Assembly (NCBI GenBank): GCA_020726505.1 | Contig: JAHLEZ010000020.1 | Span: 62,001-126,000, forward strand | Reading direction: 5' to 3' | DNA: 64,000 bases | Source of the DNA: Leptodontidium sp. MPI-SDFR-AT-0119 | Taxonomy: Eukaryota; Ascomycota; Leotiomycetes; Helotiales; Leptodontidiaceae | Shown here: positions 55,347-64,000 of the stretch, in pieces | Numbering within the stretch: the first letter of the stretch is position 1 | Layout: every line of letters starts with the position of its first letter | Program-made: the position numbers and the translations under genes | Notes under the pieces: model-generated | Seen by the model: the letters and a program-made list of their open reading frames with translations, nothing else | The model's database searches: none | Told to the model about the DNA's origin: nothing

Positions 55347-58300
55347 AGGGGAATGTGGTATTTTGGTTGATGTACTGTTGGGTTGGAGTTTTTCGAGGGG
55401 GGAGGAGTGGGTGATGATTGGATAGGGGGGAGGGGAGGGGGTTAGGCAGCAGAGTTGAGGGAGGATGTGAGTCAGGTGGTTTGGTTGTGGCTGTGGCTTT
55501 GTAAGAAGGTGGCGAGTTTGGGATGGAGAAGTGAGATTGATAAGGGTTTTTGGGAGGGTAAGTAGAGGTACGATGGGAGAGAGTTGTTGTTTGAAAGGGG
55601 GATGAGAGGTTCAAGAGAAGTGAAGGTGGAGGAGAGATTTTGAAGGCGGAAGCGAGATATTTCCACCCACTACTTTTCAAAGCCAAAACCAGAAACGAAC
55701 AGCGATATCGCAACGAAAACTTGAAAGTTGCATGAAAGCGGTATGTAGTGTAATAATCCAAAGTAGAGTAAAGTAAATGGCGGAGGAGATACCATGCGCA
55801 GAAAGGAAGAGAGGGGTAAAGTCAGGCCGTGGGCAAGGCTGATGCATCCAGCAAACATGCAGGAAAAAGTTTCTCGGGAGAAGGCTGAGTGAGGGGTTGG
55901 AGGGGAACGACTGAGAGGAGTAAAACAGTGTTTGAATTGCAGTTCCCCTCTTTTCGAGTACGAAGTTGCGTTTTTCTTCTAGAATGATCAAGGAGGAAGC
56001 GATTTGTGGAGAAACTCGACTAGGGACTAGGAATTGTGGAATTTGTGAGAAACTAGACTGCACGAATGGAGTTCTTGCAGGAAAGGGAATTTCTATGCCC
56101 ATAAATTGTACAAGGCTGGATGACTGATGGATGGATGGATGGATAAATGGATTCGGACCCCTCGGCAGCCACCAGGCTGAGAGATTGTGAGGGGAAGGTA
56201 AGTAAGTCTGTTGTGACGTTCTTGCCTGCATTTTACCCCGCTAGGAAGAGAAACTAGACGTGAAAAAAAATGCGTCGGAGATATGTTAAGTAAAGTAAAG
56301 TTAAGTGCGAAAAACAATCCACAGAGCAGCAAAAGTGAGAGCGGTCTGAATAAAAATGCGGAGGTGATGGATGGATCTTGGTAATTCCCGAGCTTCGGCA
56401 TGTAACTTTACAATAGATGGATGCATCAAGACGGTTGCCGGGTCGCAGATGCGATGCATATCGGTAGTTGCTCGCATGCATACATACAACAGTACACATA
56501 TGCATGTACATACCTATGCATACGTTTAGAGTCATTAGACGAGGACGAGGCCGCAGCATACCAAAACTACTCACGTACCATAGGAAGTTCCTCGGGAGGA
56601 GGCTGAGAGGAAGGAGGGTGCCGAATGTAGACTTGTTCACTCACTCACTCACTCGTTGACATCATTCTTGGCTAAGGTACTTCGTATGAAATGAAAACTG
56701 CGTGCATAATATGAAGAGTGAAGCATAAGCATATGGACGATGTTTAGAGGAATTGATTGCATAGAGAGAGTTATTCATGCCTCTAGGCTCTTGGTTCATG
56801 ATTAATATGTACTGTACTGACTAATTACTGACTGATACTTTTACTTTTAACCTTTTCACTGAACTCGTACCGTACCGTACCCATGGTCATAGTTGAAACA
56901 CGATATTCAAATAGAAATGTCTCGCGGAAGCGGCTCTGCTTATGTCTTTTGTCTAGTTTAGTTGCGCACATACATGCCATAACCCATACAACACCACGCA
57001 GCAATCGATCCCTCACATCAGACCATCATCTCATACCAAGCCCAGATCCCTCCTCCATCCTTCCCTCCTTCCTCCCTCCCTCATATCCTTACCGGTATTG
57101 CCATCCCCCATCCCCGACCCAGATTCGAACCCAAACCGAAACCCAGGCCCAAGTCCCGGATTCCGGCTCCGATGCCTGCCTCCCGGTCAATTGGCGTTTT
57201 TTTTATATTTTATTTTTATTTTTTGGCGTTTGGGCGTCCACGTTTTGTTTGCCCCAGATATAAGATCTTCCCTATCCTCCGTCCATAGTTCATGTTTCGG
57301 TTCCGCTTCTGCGGCTCTGTGCTCGCCTCGCCCCATACATAGAATTGAGGAATGGAAACGCAAAGAAGTAAACGAAATGAGACGAAACGGAAAGAAATTG
57401 GGGGAATGGAAACGAAACGAGAATCTGCACTCGCTCGGTGGGAGCTTGGTTGTTCAGTTGGTCTTTGTGTGTATATCACCAGAACGTAAGGTGGTCATGT
57501 CATGTCTCCCGGCGTGATGGAGTTGTGGATGGAGATGTGGATGTGGATGTGTCAAAGCTGGGCCCTACCTGGGTAGGTACCCTAGCCCACACCTGACTTG
57601 ACCTGACCCGGTCGGAGTATATGTCGGAACTTTAATTGTGAGGCTGTCAGACCGTTTGCTGGTCGGCTATTCTGTGGGCTCCTTTTTTTTCTTCGCCCTT
57701 TCGTACGGATACTGTGCTGAGTACTCCGTATGGACGGAGCTTTGAGCTCAGATGTTAAGGTTCGGAAGGACACGGCCTGGTGGCTCCGGTAGCTCGCTCG
57801 CCGTTCCTGGATTTACCGAGTCTGAGTCTGACTTCATGGGATAGAATGGGCGCAGGGACTAGGGGTAGTTTGAAGAGAAACATGAAATGAAATGGAAATA
57901 CAAACGAAGAACGAAGAACGGAGAACAGACAGGAGAGAAGAGAAGAGAAGGGACAGGGGTGTGACTTGAGAGAGAAAAAGGCTGTTTTGCGGGGTAGGAG
58001 CTTGCACGAGTGTGGATCAATTGACGGGTCGGTCTGTCGATAGTTTTTCTCTCTGTGGAGGTGAGAAGGGGAGCAGCAAATTTTTTGTCGGCTTGGTTGG
58101 GACGGAGATGAAGAATGCTGTGATTGAGTGATGTGTCGCGAATTGAGTTATTGGGAGGTTTCTGAATGGTCGAGTTGAGTCGGGTTCGGTGTGGAAAGAC
58201 AGTGTACCCGAAAAATTGGGACGATATCCATTGAATTCTGTCTTGGCGGTACAACGGTGAGAGCTTTCCTTTGGACCTCCTTTCCTTATGCTCTCCCATA

Positions 58301-60366
58301 GGCCCACGGCCCCCTCTTCATAACATAAAATAAAGCAAAGCTGCAATGCAACGAGCAATAAAAAATAAAAAAAAGGTCGAATGTAGAAGGCAATGCAATG
58401 TAAGGTACGGTATTGTGAAAGCTTCAATGCGGGGTATGAAGCAGAGTGAAAAAGAAAAAAACGACCCCTCATCTCCTCACCGGTGTAGAAGAGGTTTTCG
58501 AAAAGCTGACCAGCGAGTGGTCTGTCGAGGGGTTCTTGTATGTCGAGATCCCCTTTTTGCTGCATGTATGAAGGAAGCTTTTTTGTTGCTGGTACAGTAG
58601 CTGGTAGGTACTTGCATCTTGCATAGATTAATGAGGAGTACCGACAGCATTGTGTTGTATTATGTGCATATCTAGAGAGAGGGAGGGGTGGCTCTGGTAT
58701 TTGTACCGTCCTTGCATACCTATGCAGCTAAAACACGGTGCGGTATGAAGTTTCTAGCGGGGTTCTCTCACAGACTTCTGTGGAGATATGCAGGTATTGG
58801 GCGTTATGATGGATAATGTTGGCGTTGTGCGTAGAAGGATAGAAGGATAAAATGGAAGCGAGTGGTGGGTTGGGTTATGCAAGAAGGGTTTGTCTGGTTG
58901 ATGGATCGTGGTGGATAGTGGTGGATGAAGGTTCTTTCAAGCTCAGGGATTCGATGCGAAACGGTGGAGTGAAAAGACTGTGCAGTGCAGTACAGATGGG
59001 TATGGGAAGCTTGCCTGCCTGACTGCATGCAGTGCATTGTGCATATGCAGAGAGCTGGAGATATCCACTCTAGCTCTCCATAGCAACGGGAGGAGCTTGA
59101 GTGGATATCTGAAGAGAACGATGACTCGATTGTGCATTGCTCTGCTGTGCATTGCATGATGGAGGATGAGCTTCCTGGAGGGACATGTGATTATGACAGG
59201 TTTTGGAAAGGATGGGATACTGGAGTGAGTGAGTGACGTGATGTTTGATGTTTGATGTTTGAACTTCTAGCCGATGCGAGATTTGCAATGCTCTCTCGTT
59301 TTGGACCAGCTACGTACCAAGGTACCAAGGTACCTAGGTAGTAGGTAGGTGTTTAGAGACAGATACCCTACTGAGCTGAAGGATCTGGATAAGAAAGAAA
59401 GGAAGTGACTAGGCAGGCATGGGAATGCATAAATCGGAGATTCCTCCGCTGACCAAGGAAAGTCTGGACTTTGTTCCATCCATCCATTCCTATTCAAACC
59501 TTCATACCATCATGGAACATTCCGCGAAAGTCCAAGGTACGTACTGTACCTAAGTTTGGAATGAATTGAGGCTCTGTCCTGGCATGCTCTGGTCTGGCCT
59601 GGATCTCAAGAACTGAGCAGATCAGAGTCTGGATGGTGCAACGGGACGGGATGATCCTCGGGGAAGCACATCATCCCTCACATTACAACACCTGAGCAGA
59701 TGCCGATAGATCCCGTAGATCCCGTGACGTCGCGACTCGGCCCGCTGCATTGTTTACGTCTTGGCGCTGACACGTCTCTTTTCCTTTCTTGTCTTCTCTC
59801 ACGGTTCGATTTCACCACCTTCCTCATCTGTTAAACCCGTCACAATCACACCCAGCACCGCATATCGGAGCACATCATAGCACAGCTCGTCTTTCGACAA
59901 ATCAAGAACCCTACATTTCTCAAACACGCGCTGTGTCTGTGTCTGTGTCCGTAAGCCAGCCTGCCATCCCCTTGTACGGTATGGACGGAACAGACCTGAA
60001 TGCGACTCGTCCATTAGATCAGACCACCCGTCCGTCAGCGGGGTAGGTAGGGGGGGAGGTAGGGGTGTGTTTACTCTGTACGAGCATGAGCACGAGCATC
60101 GATTGGGGGGAAGGGAGGGTGGGGTTTGTTTGAGAGAAATTGATTAGAAGGCTGAGTTCAGTTGAGTTGAGTTCCAGTTCGGCGTCTCCTTTACCCTTGT
60201 GAAAGACCGAAGAGGGGAGACGAGGGAGAGGGAGGGGTTAGATGGGGGGAGGGGAAAGAGGCGTGCTGAACTTTCCTCTTTGATCTTGATCTTGATCTGT
60301 CAATCAGTTGTGAGCTATTTTTGTTCGGGAGTAAGTAAGGATAAGGCGAGCGAGCGCGTGGGTATA

Positions 60367-60381
60367 TGTGTGTGTGTGTGT
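60367..60381 (+). repeat. (TG)n microsatellite
   Basis: About seven TG units following GGTATA. Confidence 0.9.
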
Positions 60382-61925
60382 TGAGTTTTTTTGCACTTGC
60401 TTCAAATGATGGCTGATGGCTGATGGCTTGATCTGGATTATTCGCAATATTGACAGTTGGCACTAACCCAACCCAAAAGCGACGGAGATACGATCAGATC
60501 TCCCGCCTGACGAGATCGAGATCTTTTGTTTACGTCTGCCAACACATGGGATTCATCATTTCCTTTCCTTTCTTTTCCTTGCTTTTCCGCTACTCGCTAC
60601 TGTATTTCGCACCACGTTATGTCTTAGAACGAAAGAAAAAGAAAAGAAAAAAGTAAACAAGGAAAATAATCGCGTCTTCCCCCGCAGCGTTTCTGACGTC
60701 TGCCGAGGGGGTAATCCAAGCCAATCTCAACCCTTCTAGCTTCAAGCCGTCAAGAAAATTCAAGAGTTTAAGAAATCCAAGAAAGGGCAAGTATCATCAA
60801 AGAAGCATGATGTCAACCTCCTAGCTCACATCGAGATCTGAATGTGGGATCGAGAGGGGTTGCGGTTCTTCTGCTTCGGGTTCTGGAGAGGAGTGGATAA
60901 TGTGTGTGGGGAGGGAATAAAAAGACGCTTTGGGATGAGGATTGCCGATGCATAAACTCTGTTTGGGACAGTCGTTTCGTAAGTGCAGTAATGAACTAGT
61001 CTGTACACGGAGGGAGTTCGTAGGGCGAGCCGAGGGAGGTGATGATGATCAGCAGCAAGCAAGCAGCACGAGGGGGCAGGGCAGGGTGCGGTGCGTGGTG
61101 CGGCGGCTGCTTGCTTGCTTGCTTTCTTGGGCTTGAGGAGGAGATTTTTCGCGAAGGTGCTTGGAGGCTGGCTGGTCTGGATCAGCCGAACGAACGGTAC
61201 GGTATTTCTCCGGAGTTTGCTTGACTGACTTGGCTGAGACTGAGAAGGTAGAATACCAAGGGAGAGGGGAGAAGTGAGAGATGATGGGTCCCTTTTTCTT
61301 TTTTCTTTTTCTTGTTTTAATGGATGGAACACTCTCTGGAACATCTCAGGATAATATTCCAGAGTCGTGGAAAGTTCGGTAAAGCTGTCTGCTTTTTCCT
61401 GGTCTTGCGGGCACCAACAGCAGCAGCTGCGGCGACGAGACAAGAAGGACGGACGATCTCGTTCCTGGATACAGAAGTCTTGGCACGTCAAATGCAGCCC
61501 AGTTCACGCCCAGTTAACGCCTTCGTTCACTCCCAAACTTACCTTGACTCGCTTAGCTCGTTCCGTATTCTTCTCTCGCTCGCACACGCACGCGGCTCGG
61601 GATATTATATTAGCTGACAACCACGGGACAACAAGCCCAGCACGCCCAGCACACATGAGTGAGCGAAATCAATCTTGAGGCTGAGCCCGATATCGTGAGA
61701 CTTGCACTGTATGAAGCCTGGGTGGTTCGGGGTGGTGATTGGATGGGCTGGGGAGGGACCCCCGGTAATACCGATAAGCCATCGGGAGGAAGGGAAGGCT
61801 GAAGGGTGGAAAAGTGTTAATGGTTGACAGGGCTACGCTCACCGCTGCGTGCATTTGCTTTGCAGCTTGCAGGATGCAGCTAAGGACAGCTGCAGCTGGA
61901 CGAGCTATGGATTTCCTGATGCAGG

Positions 61926-61955
61926 TGATTTGATTTGATTTGATTTGATTTGATT
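61926..61955 (+). repeat. (TGATT)6 microsatellite
   Basis: Six perfect TGATT units, followed by GACTTGATTGATA. Confidence 0.95.
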
Positions 61956-63945
61956 GACTTGATTGATACAGCAACCGAAGGTTTAGATTTGGGATGTGTT
62001 TTGAATTTTCTGTTTGTTGATGATGGCAACGGGCGGGTATGGTGGTTCTATTTTCTGCATATATGAAAGACATACAGATCCTGACTACTCTTGAAAATGA
62101 TCACTTCCTGGATCTGGATGCAAGGTCCGGCGCTTGATTCATTTCCTGTACGCGCTTGTTGGTCAAATGGGGCTTCTCTCTTTTGCTCTTTTGCTTTTTT
62201 TTACCCTGTTTGCTCGCAGTCGCAGCTCTCCTCTCCTTGCACGAACGAGCGAGCGAGAGATCAACTTGCATTGCCTTGCCCTTGCATGGTTTAGTCGTGT
62301 GGTAGCGCCGCGCCTTATGTGAGAGAACCCCGCCCTTAGCTCGATAGCCCAAACAGCGAATAGAAGGTCGCAAACGCACGGCACGATCGATCATCGGGAT
62401 CAGCTGTTCGAAGGGGGATCAAAAGATTAAAAAAGACGCAAGACAAGCGACACGCTGCGCAAAATAGAAGGGAGATCACGACGGTTATTGGATGCAGAGG
62501 ATTTTAAGCAGGATTGTGGTTTATTCTGGAAGAAGGTTTGATTGAGTGTTGGCTGCTTTGGGAAGGAAAGGAAGCTCGGGTAAGGGAAAATGGAAATGGA
62601 AAGCAGGTTTATTTAGGGTTGCATGCAGATTTGTGGTGGTTTGTGATGATGCAATGTTGTTGAGCTAGTGCTGCGAGCTGGCCGACGGACGCGTTTGTAA
62701 ATATTGACATCGCGTCTGCCGATCGAGCGAGTTCATCCAGCTGGAGCTGGAGCTTGAAAAAGCGAGAGTGACGGAGGCAGAGAGCACGTTTCATCAACCA
62801 TCAATCACATCTCGAGCATCGGACATTTTATGAAGTGTGGGGTTGTGAAAGGATCAATGCGCTTTTTTTTTTAAACGCCCGCCCGAGGGTTCGTTCGTTC
62901 CTGCAATTGAATTTATCCTGGAGAATAATAAAGAAGCATGAAGCAGGATGTAGACCGTGGGTGCTGGATGTTTGGGTCTTCGTTTTCAACGCCCGATGAA
63001 GATATGGGCGCTCTGGCTGGGTTGACGGCGGCCTGTTCTTCCGATCGTGGGCTCTTTGGGATGATAGTTGAGGATGCTGGCGTATATCTCGTAGTATTTT
63101 CCGATTTCGACGGATGTGGGCCAGTGAGATGGGTGGAAAGGATTGAATCTGTGCGTTTGTAGGGAGGGATTGACCCCTGGGGATGAGGTGAGGTGAGGTG
63201 AGGTTTGCTTTTTGAAGGAATTGATGAGATCCAGAACCAGAATCACCGAACCGAAGGGGAAGCTGCAGCTGGTGAAATGAAGCTCCCTTCCCTGCAACTG
63301 TAGATGGGTATCTGATACTTGAAATGATAGAAAGATGACGATGGATTAAATAATGCAACTCTAATATTCAACCCCTAAACAGGTTTTGCACTTCTCTAAT
63401 GCGTTCATTGTCAAACTTGTAAAATCGAGAAAGAAGTAAGCCCATAGTCGGCAACAAGCGATTGCCCTGACAATGCACATCCTGCCTTGCCTGCATGCTG
63501 TCGTCTGAAGTTATACTTTTTGTACGTTTATACTTCAAACCATCTGCAGACGACACTCCTACAACTTGGTAACCTCAACTCTCTCCACTCTCGCAACTCC
63601 CACCCCGTTCTTTCCCTCCCGACTGTGGATGAGAGAGAGGAGGAGCTTGACGGTTTTCTTTCTTCGTCTCCATCCGTCTCCATCCATCTCCATCTCCATC
63701 ATCGACCGACCGAGCAGGCCAGACGAGACAGGGCAGGGCACCCCTTCTCCCCGCTGCAGCAGAAACGGAGCTAAAAGCGACCGGGCGACGAGGGGATACA
63801 AGGCCAGGAAAAGGCCAGGAAAGGGCAAGACAGGGAGGACAGGGAATCAAAGTGTAAGCGCAGCCAACAGCAGTGGAGAGCAGGGTAAGCAAGGGGAGCA
63901 ACGAGGGCAGAAGGTGGATAAGACAAACAGGACAGGGCATGGCAT

Positions 63946-63965
63946 GGGATGGGATGGGATGGGAT
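63946..63965 (+). repeat. (GGGAT)4 microsatellite
   Basis: Four perfect GGGAT units near the right edge. Confidence 0.9.
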
Positions 63966-64000
63966 GGCAGCGCTGACACCGAGCAGAGCAGAGCACAGCA

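Larger units (their letters stand above)
55347..64000. other. About 8.6 kb with no supported gene, rich in microsatellites and CT/GA tracts
   Basis: Every open frame in this span is a low-complexity artefact or lacks any recognisable domain, signal peptide plus cysteines, or splice-consistent extension. It contains many short tandem repeats: ATGG near 56127, CACT near 56640, GAAGAGA near 57932, GTTTGAT near 59244, TG near 60367, TGATT at 61926-61955, GAGGT near 63185 and GGGAT at 63946-63965. It could be a very long upstream region or leader of a gene beyond the right edge, or a source of long non-coding RNA; the sequence alone does not decide. Confidence 0.5.

Noticed and set aside
55312..55761. 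149-codon minus-strand frame overlapping the U6-like sequence
   Set aside because: Pro/Thr/Ser-rich artefact of GA-rich DNA; the U6 core in the same place is a much stronger explanation.
60826..61491. 221-codon minus-strand frame in the gene-poor right end
   Set aside because: Low complexity (Gln/Ser/Pro/Lys runs), no domain, start and stop not supported by splice or promoter signals.
54000..64000. CRISPR-like array
   Set aside because: The repeats are short contiguous microsatellites without unique spacers, and the organism is a fungus.

Overview
The window comes from a filamentous ascomycete (Pezizomycotina). The evidence is that genes are split by short GT-AG introns of about 45-110 nt with CTAAC-type branch points, and that typical fungal families are present: HET, DUF6594, a GH55 exo-beta-1,3-glucanase, DPP V, a DAL5-type permease and NACHT/STAND remnants. 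Repeats also carry C-to-T-like damage consistent with repeat-induced point mutation (RIP). A Leotiomycete-like lineage would fit, but that is only a guess.

Layout. (1) 1-11.2 kb is a damaged accessory stretch. A serine beta-lactamase-like gene is cut in two by a 3,085-bp hAT transposon that has a perfect 8-bp target duplication. The transposase lies in one frame but carries eight nonsense codons. A truncated STAND N-terminal exon pair, an intact M28 aminopeptidase and a decayed DUF2235 hydrolase follow. (2) 11.5-23.3 kb holds a DUF6594 membrane protein, a MITE-like hairpin, a GH55 glucanase, an unrecognised broken gene, and a divergent pair made of a GH105 unsaturated-uronidase-like enzyme and an MFS permease, probably for pectin use. 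(3) 24.3-34.5 kb holds two small divergent coiled-coil genes, a zinc alcohol dehydrogenase with a CT-repeat frameshift, an uncharacterised charged protein and a CAX-type cation exchanger with altered signature motifs. (4) 36.3-49 kb is mostly intact: prohibitin-2, a CstF-64/Rna15-like RRM protein, secreted dipeptidyl peptidase V, an NAD(P)-binding protein, a six-cysteine small secreted protein and an intronless HET protein. (5) 49.8-64 kb contains one partly broken Cys-rich secreted-protein gene, an AT-rich repeat-laden tract, a U6 snRNA-like sequence on the minus strand at about 55.3 kb, and about 8.6 kb rich in microsatellites with no gene I can support.

Together the window mixes housekeeping genes (PHB2, CstF-64-like), secreted or nutritional enzymes (M28 peptidase, DPP V, GH55, GH105 with its transporter) and self/non-self or interaction genes (HET, STAND remnant, small secreted proteins). 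Repeat damage is concentrated at both ends. Exon boundaries were worked out by hand from splice signals and reading phase. They are consistent in phase unless stated otherwise, but they are not backed by transcripts.
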